Positions 13,631 through 25,879 of a DNA stretch of 43,093 nucleotides are shown piece by piece. The position numbers were made by a program, and so were the translations under genes. Position 1 is the first letter of the stretch. Each line of letters begins with the position of its first letter. Below the pieces are notes generated by a model that was not told where the DNA came from, did no database searches, and saw only the letters and a program-made list of their open reading frames with translations. Origin of the DNA: Tubiluchus corallicola (Eukaryota; Priapulida; Priapulimorpha; Priapulimorphida; Tubiluchidae); assembly GCA_030141605.1 (NCBI GenBank), contig JAQGDQ010001390.1, positions 1 through 43,093 of the forward strand, read 5' to 3'.

Positions 13631-14572
13631 TTGAAGCAAATAAAACAGTAACTATATGCATATTTGTAGATCAAATCACATCACACATTGTAATGGGCAT
13701 ATAATGAGATTACCAAAGAAAATAGCCTTACAATAGGCTGACAAATACATTATAACAGATAAGATAACCAGTGTTACAGATATCAAAATATAGGGATGAT
13801 GATGATGATGATGAAGTATAGACATTGCCAGGCTATGCAGACCAAAAAAGGCCTTTTTTATTCCAGTCAGTAAATCAAATGAGAAAATATTAATGTTTAT
13901 GAAATCCAGGTGCAAATTTTAACGTATAGTGTATAGATACACAAGCCAAACTGAATTGCAAACATTTGCCCACACTAGAAAATCACTTGCTGTAGCCCAA
14001 AAATCACCAGCACTGAACACTGGGGGTTGTGTTATTTAATTAAGTAAGTGTTAATGGCACAAGTAATAACCATCAATACTTAATTTAGTTATAAATAAAT
14101 ATAATGCAGCACTTTCAATTAATCTGGATACCCGCCTTGACCTAAATTACCCGCTTTTAATGTGTGCACATATAAGCTACAGGGGTCATCATGACATGCT
14201 GCCGCACACATACATGGACAAAAGCTTGGTTTTCACCTTAAGAAATCTAGTATGCATGCAATGATGGATTTAATATAATGGAGTAACATGATTTATATGC
14301 TGTCAGATCCACGTTGTAACAGTAGCAAACAATTCCCGGGAGAAAAGATGAGAAAGTGCACCAGTGCATGAATTATAATACCTCATGATGTGGATACAAA
14401 CATATTCATCCGCAGAAAGATTGAGAAGACAGCATAAGAGTTTCAGTAGAAGATACTGAGAATGAAAAGGATGGATATGAATACATGAGAGAGCAGAGAA
14501 AACCGGCAAACAGATTCTCTTAAAACATAAGAAAACACTATTCAGAAATAAATGTTGAAATTTTCTTTTGAT
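13631..14572. other. No recognised feature
   Basis: AT-rich spacer with one GAT microsatellite. Confidence 0.5.
13793..13815 (+). repeat. Short GAT microsatellite
   Basis: Seven GAT units. Confidence 0.9.
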
Positions 14573-14975
14573 ACTTTATACAACTTGCCATCTGTTTTAT
14601 TCCATACAGAGCTAGCAGTAATGCTGTAAAAAACTTGGTAAAACTCAAGCAGCCCACTAAAACGGTAACAAGCTTAGATAACATAACATAAAGTTTGAAA
14701 AAATAATCAGAGCATCCATATCAAACTCTAGCTAGATAAGCAAACGTTTAAATTTCTTTATATCGTTAATGTCTTTTTGGTGTATCTGTGATGCACAGTG
14801 GGATGGTGAAACAGTGTTGTTTTTACCATATGGCACGAATATTTTAAATTATTGAGAATTTTATTTTTGAAATTGCATAAGGCTTTCAAACATGTAAGTA
14901 TAAATCAACATAGTATGACTTTGTGTGAAAAGTTTTTTATAACATACTTCAAAACTGCCTTTTCTTCCTGGTTTA
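14573..14975 (+). repeat. Dispersed repeat family B, copy 2
   Basis: Second copy of the family at 6178, with AAAGTTTGAAAAAATAATCA and TGATGCACAGTGGGATGGTG as the best anchors. Non-coding. Confidence 0.55.
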
Positions 14976-16776
14976 TTCCTAATACAATCAAAAAGCACTA
15001 TATATATGATTTTACATTCCGTAAAGGCCATGACACCCAATTTTCATGCTCCATCATGAAGCTGCAGACATTGAGCTGTGATACGAAGCCTGAAGCCACT
15101 ACAAAGAGGGGAGTCTTGCTGGCAGAATTCTGCTCAGTTTGCGACCAGTTATTGCTGTTCCCTTGAAGAGAGTGCCCCAGCAACGTTTATATTCTGTCCA
15201 AATTGTGTGGTATACAAATATATACAAATGAACAGAGATCTTACTTAAATGTTTTTTATTTCACTACGTGCCTCTCTCAAAGTATCATTATATTATCTTA
15301 TGATGCTGCAGTTGTACAAAATCTTTGTAGCTTTTCATAAAAATGCGTCTAACTTCCATAAGCCTCACATGGTGGCCTAATCATCTCTGTCGAGTCTACC
15401 TATTGTGCCTAGAGATGCTGCCGTCACGAGGTCTAAAATAATAGCCCATTTATAGTCCCTTATTATAATCCTACGTGACTGGTTATTTATACCTGGCCAT
15501 GACATTCACACTTTGGCAAGAGTATAACTAACTTTCTTTCTTGTTAGAAACAATTAAATCAAGTCTTCAATTCATAATCAAACTACACATACATCGCGCA
15601 CAATCTATTTTTGATTTATTGATTGGTTTGTAGGACACAGATCACTGATTTATTATGATAAGCAAGCAAAGTCATATTTATTGTTATTCTAAATTTCCAG
15701 AAGAAACCTGATGCATAGATACAAATAACAACAAACAATTAAAATATTAAAATGAACCAAGTGTGAAAATTTGTAAACAGAAAATGGTAAACAAAGACAA
15801 CACAAGTAAACACAATGAACTTTAAACAGAAAAACAGAGAGATTCAAGCAGTTATACAACAAGTCATTACCTGTTAATTAGTTTTTACGTGCGTATTCAC
15901 CCAACTCTTTCCATGCAAATCAATTAACCATTAGCACAATTATCGATATCCAACCATTGTGATAACACGCTGTTCAAATGTTTGCACTAGACTTTTACAA
16001 CAGCCATGTAACATGCACGTACATTGCACAAGCAAAGTAAACAATCTGATTGTACGTTATATTCCACCTGCAGACACTTGCACGTATAGAATATCAATCG
16101 GTCGCAGCATCAGTCACAAAACTGCCAATCCAATCAAGTTCATCCATCTCTCTCTGCATCCGTCGTCAAGTCAACGGTATAGTTTCTAAGCAATGTAAAA
16201 AACCGCCTGCGTGGTGTCCAGGTCTTCGTGTGTACAGATCTCCTGCAGCCAGCATACACAGTGGCTCTCCACTGAATGCAAGGCATGGTAATCAATACAT
16301 GCTCGCTAAACATCATGCATATGGGGCTTCTTAGGACACCAGTCTGACACAAAGTAAACGATGACCATTATCACCACGAATAAAAATTCAGGAACTGGTT
16401 AAGTGACCAGCTGACCGACAAATAAATGACCGACTGATTAACCAATTGACCAAATGACCAATGTAGCTAATGCTGGACTACTGGTAGACTACTGAAATGG
16501 TCAGTGTGTGCTTTTTCAGCCATTCTTTCCAAATATACTGATTAAAGTACATTTTCTGGTTCCAAAATGTCAAGAGCTACTAAAGGAAATCGAAAAAGCG
16601 TGTTCAAAAATATTTTTGAAAGAGTTAAAGTTTAATGGAAGCAGAGCAGCAATGCCAAGAAAAGAAGAACAGAACTCGCAACTCTCTCCTAGATTTACAT
16701 TTAGAAAAAGTTACAGTCAACAAATTAAATCTAACTCTACGGTGCAACTCATTTGCTTACTTTGCCAGCTACAGCA
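14976..16776. other. No recognised feature
   Basis: Short frames near 15000-15180 and 16050-16350 have more balanced composition but no recognisable similarity on either strand. Confidence 0.45.
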
Positions 16777-17154
16777 AATAAGCCTTTTCACAGTGCCAGC
16801 GACTGACGATGATCGTGAAAAGGTCAAAGGTTAAGTGTACCAGAAAACGCATTTGTGTGCACTTGCACACCTCACAGCCCAAGCTACTGCAATAGTAACA
16901 GTTTTAACAGCTAGCTATAACCTTACCTAGTTAATTTTTTCCCAAGGTGGCAAATCACTCTACTATGCACAGACTAATGCATAATTAAGTAAAGTCCACG
17001 TAAAACAACAGAAGTTATTGAATTGGTGTGGGAGACAGCTTTGCTTTACACACATCGCATGACTGTTGTAGTTAAGATGCATTGCTGTGATACACTTAAC
17101 CTTTGATCTACAGCAACTACGCATGCGCACAACGACACTATGAAAAGGCTTATT
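16777..17154 (+). mobile_element. TIR element family A, copy 2 (MITE-like)
   Basis: Same ends (AATAAGCCTTTTCA and TGAAAAGGCTTATT) and same internal blocks as 2896-3269, including GTTTTAACAGCTAGCTA and the AAAGGTTAAGTGTACCAG motif. The TIR pairing is better kept in this copy. Length is 378 bp and it is non-coding. Confidence 0.7.
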
Positions 17155-17573
17155 GAAATTATGTGTGTAAGTTTATGCTACACTTTATTGCATTGTAATT
17201 AAGCCACACATACATCTACGAGTATACTAGCTTTCGGAAAGAAGCCACACTTTTTATTCCTAGAATGCATATTGCAAGATGAAGCACTTTAAATGGACGC
17301 TTGATTAGAAACGTGCAACAACATTGTATTAAACTCGCTTTTGCCAAGACATCCAATTTTTGTTTCAGTGCATATTAAACTAATGGAACACGGGCCAATC
17401 AACATGAACAAAAGGAAGCTAGTGTTCATGACTAGGCAGTACAAATGCCTACTTATTTTCACTTTATTTTGCATAAATTTGCATAATTTTATTTCCCATA
17501 ATTGTTTGCAATCAATTTAATTTTAATTTACTTTCCTTTTCTGTTCTTTATTTTGTTATAATAATATTTGATC

Positions 17574-17737
17574 GTCATGCGGAAATTAGTAGCCTGACTA
17601 TTTAGGGATGGCAGACCAAATGACCATTTGGTCTTTCGCCATCCTGTCCTTCTTAAATTGTGTAGCTCATTGTTATATACTATTCTGTGATTTTTATTTT
17701 GAAGGCAAATAAATTTATTATTATTATTATGATGATG

Positions 17738-17769
<32 letters not shown>

Positions 17770-17790
17770 GATGATGATGATGATTATGTG
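17574..17790 (+). mobile_element. Retroelement 3' end, copy 1, with ATT/GAT tail
   Basis: Contains TATTTAGGGATGGCAGACCA, a short CCAAATG/CATTTGG palindrome, TACTATTCTGTGATTTTTAT and GAAGGCAAATAAATTTATTA, followed by (ATT)n and (GATGAT)n. It is about three quarters identical to the reverse complement of 22555-22680, which ends at the same place with the same kind of tail. Shared 3' ends with simple-repeat tails indicate a non-LTR retroelement or SINE. Confidence 0.55.
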
Positions 17791-18201
17791 TACTTGTAGT
17801 ATTTCTTCGAGGAAAAGAAATGTGGTGTTTTGTTTTTCTTTATATTTTAGTTACCTGGCTGTTTCAGTCCCACCTGATTTGAATAGTAACCTGAATTATT
17901 TTTAATTTTGGACTTAAGTTAAACACTAGTTATTGAGCAATCATACTTTGTATAACTAATATGATGACGTACATTGATAATTGTTTCTGGTGTCACTCCT
18001 GTACTCTGTGGGCTTTGTATATTTCAATTTCAAGCGTTAACAAATGAATACTTGTGTTTTTGAGCTATCTATGTAAGTACATCTCTTGATAATCAGTTGT
18101 ATATATATCTGTTCTCAGCTAAAATGTATTTGTTGCACAGTGGAAAAACTCCAATCACTAATATTACTGTATGTTAATCCACTTAAAATAAGTGAAGTTT
18201 A

Positions 18202-18893
18202 TATAGGTTTTACATGCCAAATGTAGACACAGCAAAGTTCAAATGTGACTTAGGTAAGTCAAATGTAGATGCATTACTTTGAATAAATTGGTAATAAACT
18301 CATTTAAGTGCAAATTACAAACAGATAAACCAAAGATAGTCATCACTTCTTTCATAACTTTGAAAAATGCGTTGTTTATCCTCAAACTAAATTATTTGAC
18401 AAACCATAACATCTGTAGAAAAGAATCAATTGGTTCCCACTTCCCAATGAACAGTGAAACACTAATTAGTTTTTTAAGTAATGCATTAGCGCCGCATTAA
18501 TGAATTAGTTTCTCTCAAGAAACATTGTTTATTTTAAGAATGTATTGTTTTCTCTAACAGTTCCAATGGTATGTAAAGTTTACAGAATATTAGCAAACTA
18601 TTAGTAGACCTATAAAGTTATTAATTTCACAGCAATTATTAAATTAAGATTAAAGGAGATTAAATTTAACATCCTTAACCTTTACCACCTATCCACATTT
18701 GAGATACCAATGTCACATTTGACTTGACATGTGTCTACAGTTGACTTACCAAAAACGCTTAAGATTTGTTGAAAACCATTGTTAACACATTTGAACTACC
18801 TAAGTGTACATTTGAGTTACCAAGACACATTTGAATTACCTAAATCTGCATTTGACTTAAAGTAGGTCTATATTTGACATGTAAAACCTATAT
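18202..18893 (+). mobile_element. 0.7 kb TIR element with internal repeats
   Basis: The left end ATATAGGTTTTACATG is repeated perfectly inverted at the right end (CATGTAAAACCTATAT), and similarity extends inward (CAAATGTAGAC against GTCTATATTTG). The last 180 bp hold a repeated motif of the form ACATTTGAnTTACCnA at least five times, and the left end has the inverse (AGTCAAATGTAGA). Such subterminal repeats are typical transposase-binding sites. No conserved coding frame is seen; the short frame at 18279-18500 is unrecognised. Confidence 0.65.
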
Positions 18894-20567
18894 TATATTG
18901 AACACAGATTTATTTATTTCAAATTTGATTTAATGTTTATCTAGTCTACAATACAAATGCACTGAAGGGGATCATTATAAACTAAAATCATTTTCTCTTT
19001 GGGTAAGTTTGTTTTCTTAGGTCTCTTACACTGAAGGAACAACAGATTCAACAATAAATTTATTTAACAAAGGGCATTATATGGCCAGCAAACAAGTGGC
19101 ACCACTGACAGACAAGATAAGGGAGCAAGACAGTCATAAGATGAACCAGTAAAAAATCCATTAGAATTCCAATCATTCCAAATTCCAAAATGGCAATAGT
19201 TTTCTTCACTAAACTCACTTCGAAAGTTCACAACTTCTTAAGTGGCACGTACCACTGCTGTTAGGATAGACAAAAAATTGTTTATATATTTAAGATCATC
19301 CCATTCTTTCTAACTCCGCGCAAAATTTAATTCGACATTTTCATAAATTGACAAGAAGAGGAATGCAAGGAAGCTATTCGAAATGAAACACTTTGCAGAA
19401 TAATGTTTTTCACTAAATTCAGCTAACTGGAACTAACATTTTCTAAAACCTCACAAAGTGTTTGAGTCACTAAGTTACTTTTGCTGTACAAGCCGCCATA
19501 TAAAAGCGGTTATACGTCATATAAGCACGTCCATTAATCCTCTTTCCAGCTGGCATCTGCCTACATGTAGTAAATCAACGATCAGTCAATTTAAATCAAT
19601 GTTAGCTCCAGTCGAGTGCTCAATAATTTGCCGAGCGTTCCCAACTGTACGTTTTAATTAATGAAGCTTCGATGAGAAAAGCGCATTAAGCCCCGAGCAC
19701 AAATGACAGGAAATATGACTGATGTAAAAAGCGGTAAAGTGACGGCGAACGAAACGGCTGAGTCTGAAGCGGAAATGACAGGCGAGACGTTTGGAAAAGC
19801 CGGAACAAAACTGTCTCTTCGCAGCAACGCTGACTTGCACGGCTTGCACTGATAACGACAGCAAAAAGATTATCTAAATAAAAAGTGGGAATGGGGCATC
19901 ACAATTTTTCTTTGGCAATTCTACGAAAATGATTCACTTTCAAAAAACATTTTACTTAAGTAATGAAAGTATGCTATAAGTGCCACAGGTAAAAATAGTC
20001 TTTTGTAAGAATTGTAATAAATTACAAAATTTAAAAAACTGCTATCAATGCAAACATGATCTTTTTTTATTATTGATGATACCCTCCATTTTTGTTTAAA
20101 CTAATGCTCCTACACTCAACCACCTATACTCAACTTAAGAATGTTTTTCAAATTATTGACGTGTTTCAATCTAGTATTCTTGTTTCACATAGATGGCTCT
20201 TCAATCTCTGTCAAGCTGTTGATTATTGCACGTTTCACGGCACATGTCAATTATGCCTTCTCTTATGTCACTTATTCTCCCACTCTATCTGTCCATCAAG
20301 ATTCAAACTGCTTCGCACGCGATAGCAAATGCGCCACGTCTGCTCAATGAAATGAACGATTCATTATTATTTCAAACCGATTGTGCTTAACGTGGAAAGT
20401 GACAATCACGCAGCACGTCAGACATAAACGGAGTGACTTACGGGAATTTTCCAACGTAGCGCGAGTGATTAATTGGCAGACATCACCTTTATTTGTAAAT
20501 GAAAAAGCGGCAAACTTAGGAAAACGAGAGAACAGAAAAGAGAACAGCAAAATGGGAGAAAACAGTA
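18894..20567. other. No recognised feature
   Basis: Patches at 19450-19870 and 20090-20560 are less AT-rich and hold 65-80-codon frames on both strands, none recognised. Confidence 0.45.
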
Positions 20568-20575
20568 ATTCATGC

Positions 20576-21117
20576 CAGTGGCAGCTCGTAGCTAAAATTA
20601 CTGGGAGTGCTGCTTCAAAAAAATGTTAGGCATGCTTTAATACTGTGTAAAACGAAACAAACATATGTAATTTTAATGTTGTAATTTGTAATTGTAACTT
20701 TAAACAAACAAGCATGAAAATTTATACATAAACTTGATAAAATGCAAAACAAAAAATATTGTTTGCTTACGGATAGCCTAAATTGTCGCAGTTCAAGAGT
20801 ATGCTGCCACACGGCTTTTGAGCACGTGACAACTGACAACACACACTGCGTGAGCGACAGTACTCTTTCTACCTAGAGTACAGCATCTTATTTCAGACAT
20901 GTGCACATGTGCAAATGTCAGACAAACACTAGGTTGCTTGAGATTGTGAGTGCACTATGCTGGGCTGTGAAGCAAACAGTACTACCCTCACGTGCTCTGG
21001 AACCGTATAAAAAAAGAACTAAAGAAAAAAGACTTATTATATTGAATACCATCGATAATATTGAGTGAAAATAGGGTGTGCTGCAGTTCCACAGTATCTA
21101 TAAATGAGCAACTAGTG
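20576..21117 (+). mobile_element. hAT-like non-autonomous element, copy 2
   Basis: It begins CAGTGGCAGCTCGTAGC and follows copy 1 through shared blocks such as TACTGTGTAAAACGAAACAA, AGCCTAAATTGTCG and CAGTACTCTTTCTACCTA. The right end is degraded (gagcaactagtg). It is flanked by attcatgc (20568-20575) and gttcatgc (21118-21125), an 8-bp target duplication with one mismatch. About 60 bp near 20890-20960 is absent from copy 1. It ends some 300 bp from the L27 exon. Confidence 0.72.
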
Positions 21118-21426
21118 GTTCATGCCCTTGAAAACATTACACGTCTTACAGCAATGAAAGATATAGAAAATCATGGATTACTACATGATCGATTACTGAT
21201 CTCATCCATGTGAAGTTTCAATACTGGGAATGCAACAAGCAAGGTGAAGCGACTACAGCCATTATATTTATAAGCTAAGTGATTGTTTTGTTCTTTGAAT
21301 AGATATTTTTGAATTCGAAGATAAAAGTTGTACATAAGCATGCATCCCTGGCTTAAGTACTTAGTGTGCTTAGGTACGCACGAATCACATTCGGCTTACA
21401 ACACAAATGAAAATTCCTGAACTCAC

Positions 21427-21548
21427 ATCTAAGAGCGACTGGAACTGTTGATCATTGAGAACATTGTGAAGGAATGTAACGTCTCTTTCGCCGCAATCCG
21501 TCAAGCACTGGATCTCCTCTAACGAGTCAAGCACCACTGAAACTGCAC
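21427..21548 (-). CDS. CASK: CASK exon: first L27 domain
   Basis: A 122-nt exon, acceptor gatttttcag, donor GAT|GTGAGT. It completes a glycine codon then encodes [20 protein letters not shown] and [20 protein letters not shown]. This aligns with human [40 protein letters not shown], the L27A helices that pair with SAP97-type partners. Compared with human, about six residues (LLAAER) at the start are missing. The next human exon begins LYDKINTK; I could not find an equivalent anywhere to the left on the minus strand. The 3' half of the gene (L27 second half, PDZ, SH3, GUK) is therefore either beyond a more than 21 kb intron or missed by eye. Confidence 0.94.
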
Positions 21549-21602
21549 CTGAAAAATCAAAACCAAATCAGCAAGATGACAGTCGGCTGCATAGGAGTTT
21601 AA

Positions 21603-21862
21603 GCACCACCCCTGAAACATACATGCACCACAACACCTAAAACAGGTGCACACCCCTGAACATATGTGCACCACACCTAAAACAGGTGCACACCCCTGAA
21701 ATATGTGCACCACACCTAAAACAGGTGCACACCCCTGAAATATATGTGCACCACACCTAAAACAGGTGCACACCCCTGAAACATATGTGCACCACACCTA
21801 AAACAGGTGCACACCCCTGAAACATATGTGCACCACACCTAAAACAGGCGCACACACCTGAA
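21603..21862 (+). repeat. 41-bp minisatellite
   Basis: About six units of ACACCTAAAACAGGTGCACA plus CCCCTGAAACATATGTGCACC. Units vary by a few bases and two-base indels. It starts about 55 bp upstream (in transcript sense) of the L27 exon acceptor. Confidence 0.95.
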
Positions 21863-22409
21863 AAATATACAACTGCTTTTTAAATAATAAAGGTTCATTA
21901 ACCAAAAGTTACACAACCGTTAATAAATGAGATAATAAATCTATAGTCTGTTTTTTAATGTTTATAAACAAAGTCGTCGTTGTCAGGCATTTGCAATGAA
22001 AATTATGTGTTTTAAACAATAGAAAACCTCATTATTCTCATTTTCATTGCAGTTATATATTCTTCTAATTGTTCAGAAGTTAAAAACACTGCATCTGAAA
22101 CACACGTTTAACTGGCTCTTAAATTCGAAGGTTCATTAAACAAGAGTTATTCCACTAAAAATGTTATAAAAACTCAGTCACTATGCCACATTACTCAAGG
22201 GAGTTGATTACTCAGCACAGATAGTCGAGTCTGAACGGTTCAGGCTTGATTACGTGTAAATATTTATCAGAGAACAAATTACCCATTTAAAAGAAGTGGA
22301 AATAACCTTAATGATATTACAGAGAGAAGGTAGACTATAACTGACTCTACAGCTACCGACAAAACCTTAGAAGTTGAACTGTAATCAAAACATGGCAGTT
22401 ACTGTGCAG

Positions 22410-22685
<276 letters not shown>

Positions 22686-22689
22686 GATA

Positions 22690-22975
22690 CGTGTGCATAT
22701 TACCTCTATGATATGTGTTATTTTACATGAGATTGCATTTGTAAAAGTGTTGGATAGGAGTATTTTGCTGTAACTTCATTTTTTACTTTATTGCTTGTGT
22801 TTTCATGCACTCCTACTGCACTTGTAATTCTAATTTTTTGCACCAGATGCATTTGCCTATTAGCAGTGTAGCTCATTTATAACAGGCAATCACTAAATAT
22901 CATTTCACATTGTATAATGTATTATTACTTTATGCCAAATAAAGATATATATATATATATAAATAACAGATATGT
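22690..22975 (+). mobile_element. Possible retroelement 3' end with AT tail
   Basis: A T-rich stretch ends in ATGCCAAATAAAG followed by (AT)n. A polyadenylation-like AATAAA directly before a simple tail is the pattern of a non-LTR 3' terminus. No coding remnant and no second copy was found, so this is weak. Confidence 0.25.
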
Positions 22976-23168
22976 ATATATGAGTGTGTTCAGAACACAC
23001 TAACGTTAAGAGATACAGCATTTGAGAAAATACTGCTTTGAAATATGTATATTCTCTTCAGATCTCATCGTAATACCTGTGTGAGGTAGTACTTAAAATC
23101 TAGCTAATTTTATAGATACTAAAAATTGCTAAACATACTTCCTAGTTCTAAGAAACTTCTAGTGAAAA

Positions 23169-23521
23169 ATGTGTAATGATACTAATGATTATTTAGTTGA
23201 AGCTATAAATGACGAATTTAAAATATGTAATGATACTAATGATTATTTAGTTGAAGCTATAAATGACGAATTTAAAATATGTAAAGATACTAATGATTAT
23301 TTAGTTGAAGCTATAAATGACGAATTTAAAATATATAATGATACTAATGATTATTTAGTTGAAGCTATAAATGACGAATTTAAAATATGTAATGATACTA
23401 ATGATTATTTAGTTGAAGCTAAAATGACGAATTTAAAATATGTAATGATACTAATGATTATTTAGTTGAAGCTATAAATGACGAATTTAAAATATGTAAT
23501 GATACTAATGATTATTTAGTT
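23169..23521 (+). repeat. 54-bp minisatellite
   Basis: About six and a half units of 54 bp, built on TAATGATACTAATGATTATT then TAGTTGAAGCTATAAATGAC and GAATTTAAAATATG. Because 54 is 18 codons, one frame stays open and repeats CNDTNDYLVEAINDEFKI. A one-base deletion in the fifth unit shifts the frame, which argues against coding. It lies in a CASK intron, antisense. Confidence 0.95.
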
Positions 23522-24104
23522 AACACTGTGTAAACGACTAATTTAAACAGACAAACAAATTAAAATCCCTAAGATGAAAATTACTTCCATATCATGACAA
23601 AGGAGCATAAACCACAAATGCTAAGCAGCTCTCAAATCTGGCTATGCAAATAGATCCTACTCAAAATTAAACGAATCATTTAACTCACAAGGTAAACGAA
23701 AAGTGATGTCACACTACACTTTAAGTATTAATAAGAATCAGAAAGACCTGTATTCGAGTAACCACGACGACAAATAGCTAAGGTTTGCCAAGGGAACTTA
23801 CCGAAGTCCGTTAATCGTAATGGATCACGTGTGAATTTACATGCAGTACTGTCTATGAAGTCAGCTCACACAGAAAATGCACTAAGCGAAGGGAAAGTAA
23901 ATTGCTGTGTTGTGTGGTATTTGTCAGGGAAAGACTAATATTTAATCTATCACTACTCATGCTAATGGCAAGATGGGCTGTCCAAACACATGCTAGTTTC
24001 GCACAACGGAACGGTGGGCTTCAGTAGTGGCCCAGTTCTCCCACGCTGTGGCTTCTTCCCAAAGCCATTGAACAAAAGCAATCTTTATTTCAAGAAAAAA
24101 ACGT

Positions 24105-24428
24105 GAAAATGCACAGCTTGAAGAGGCAAACGCACAGCTTCAAGATGCGAACGCACAGCTTAAAGAGATGAACGCACAGCTTCAAGAGGCGAACGCACAG
24201 CTTGAAGAGGCGAACGCATAGCTTGAAGAGACGAACGCAGAGCTTGAAGAGGCGAACGCACAGCTTAAAGAGGTGAACGCACAGCGTGAAGATGCGAACG
24301 CACAGCTTAAAGAGATGAACGCACAGCTTGAAGAGGCGAACGCATAGCTTGAAGAGATGAACGCACAGCTTCAAGAGGCGAACACACAGCTTCAAGAGGC
24401 GAACGCACAGCTTGAAGAAGCAATACAC
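24105..24428 (+). repeat. 21-bp minisatellite with coiled-coil-like heptad
   Basis: About 15 units of GCACAGCTTGAAGAGGCGAAC and variants. In one plus frame each unit encodes a heptad such as AQLEEAN, but GCATAG units put TAG stops in it at two places and no in-frame ATG precedes it. The minus frame (KLCVRLF repeats) is open for 114 codons only because of the periodicity. It lies in the CASK intron between the linker and L27 exons. Confidence 0.93.
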
Positions 24429-25770
24429 AGTCACGTTCTACATTACAATTTAACCAAGTGTATTAGTAGTCAATGAGCAATTCTGAGATACAAGAAAAAA
24501 GGCTTAATAAATGCCAATGGAACAGCTAGTCCTGATATCCACTCCTTCCCGGAGTTTGCTAACGAAAATGCTCTTCCTGTGAGCAAACAAACTCGCCGTA
24601 AATGCCCTCAAAAGTATTTGCTTCACTTTAGTTAAATAATGAAGTTTCTTCCTTCTAAAAGCGGCTACTACCTGAGAAACTCCTATATTCATACATCCTC
24701 TAAGTGGTAAAGCTTGTAGAAAATCTCCCAGCGGAAGCAAACAAAGCGTGCGCACGACGATTCAGCAAGATTTTCATAAATTTCTTAAAGTTATTGCAAC
24801 GGCAAGCTAAACAGACTTAGCTGCCACATCATATCCATTAGCGTTTCGGATTACTTTGTTCATTCTAGATGAAACCGCCTATATTGTAACAGAGTGAGAC
24901 TTTGCAAAATGCTTGATGACATTGGAAAACTTAATAGATGACACTGTTCTATCTAGTTGTCTACGTGTCTGTTACACAGGATATTTCTACTTAACTTTGA
25001 GTTTTACACTATGCTGTGCATACTGTGTGCAGATAAATAACTAAATAAACTACTTAATTCCTAATAAAATGAAATACTATAATACAATTTATGGAATAAA
25101 TTTTTATCGTATTTCGACTATTTTTCTTTCTTGCTAGTTCATGTCTATGTTTGATTTTATACATTCATTAATTATATTAAAACATACAATAATTATCTGA
25201 TACAATCATTATAAAATAATCAGCAAATTCCCAAACAATTGGTTTATATATTTAAACCAATAACAATAAACTACCATATTTGTTGTTTGCTTCTTCAAAT
25301 TATGCAACTTTGTTTTTTGTGCATAATTAATGTAAGATGGAAATAATTGATCATCTAGTAATTGCAGACATGCTAGCCATTGCTTAGCTACAAAAGGTGC
25401 AAAACTTAAAGCGGTCTGGGTCCTGTACGAACTCAAATTCTCAGATGAAATGCAAAATTAAGAACATAGTTATAATCGTAAATATCCCACTAGTTCCCAG
25501 AAGCATAAAAAAGATGACACCACAGCAGCACAGCAGTTTGCATGCTTATCACCTCAGCTATTAGTAATTAACTTAAGCTTAATTAAAAAAATCCATTATT
25601 AAAAATCGGAAAAAAAAGTGTGACTTTTTAATTGTCTGTATTTTTGTCATTAAGAATTAAGTACATGACACACTGAATTCTTGGAATGTGAAACAGACTC
25701 TTACACATCAAGCAATATTATCTCTCGCTAAGCTATTATAAATTGACAACTAAAACTAATACAGACTCAC
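24429..25770. other. CASK intron, no further feature
   Basis: Intronic AT-rich sequence upstream of the L27 exon in transcript sense. ATAAATAACTAAATAAACTA at about 25035 could be an old retroelement tail. Confidence 0.5.
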
Positions 25771-25879
25771 CAGCTGAAGTGATCTCCTCATCCCAGCTAT
25801 ATGTTGAAAGTCCATCAATACTCGGATCACCGTAGAAACTATTAAACTTGCTACTGGACACGGCTGCTAACACTGCACC
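25771..25879 (-). CDS. CASK: CASK exon: end of CaM-binding segment and linker to L27
   Basis: A 109-nt exon, acceptor ccaacag, donor GCTG|GTGAGT, phase 0 in and phase 1 out. It encodes GAVLAAVSSSKFNSFYGDPS then IDGLSTYSWDEEITSAG. The first 19 residues match human GAVLAAVSSHKFNSFYGDP; after that the linker is poorly conserved in the family and diverged here. It connects the kinase domain to the L27 pair. The 4.2 kb intron downstream holds three tandem arrays and a retroelement 3' end. Confidence 0.95.

Noticed and set aside
24090-24434. 114-codon cysteine-rich frame KLCVRLF repeats on the minus strand
   Set aside because: Mirror of the 21-bp minisatellite; no start context, domain or splice partner.
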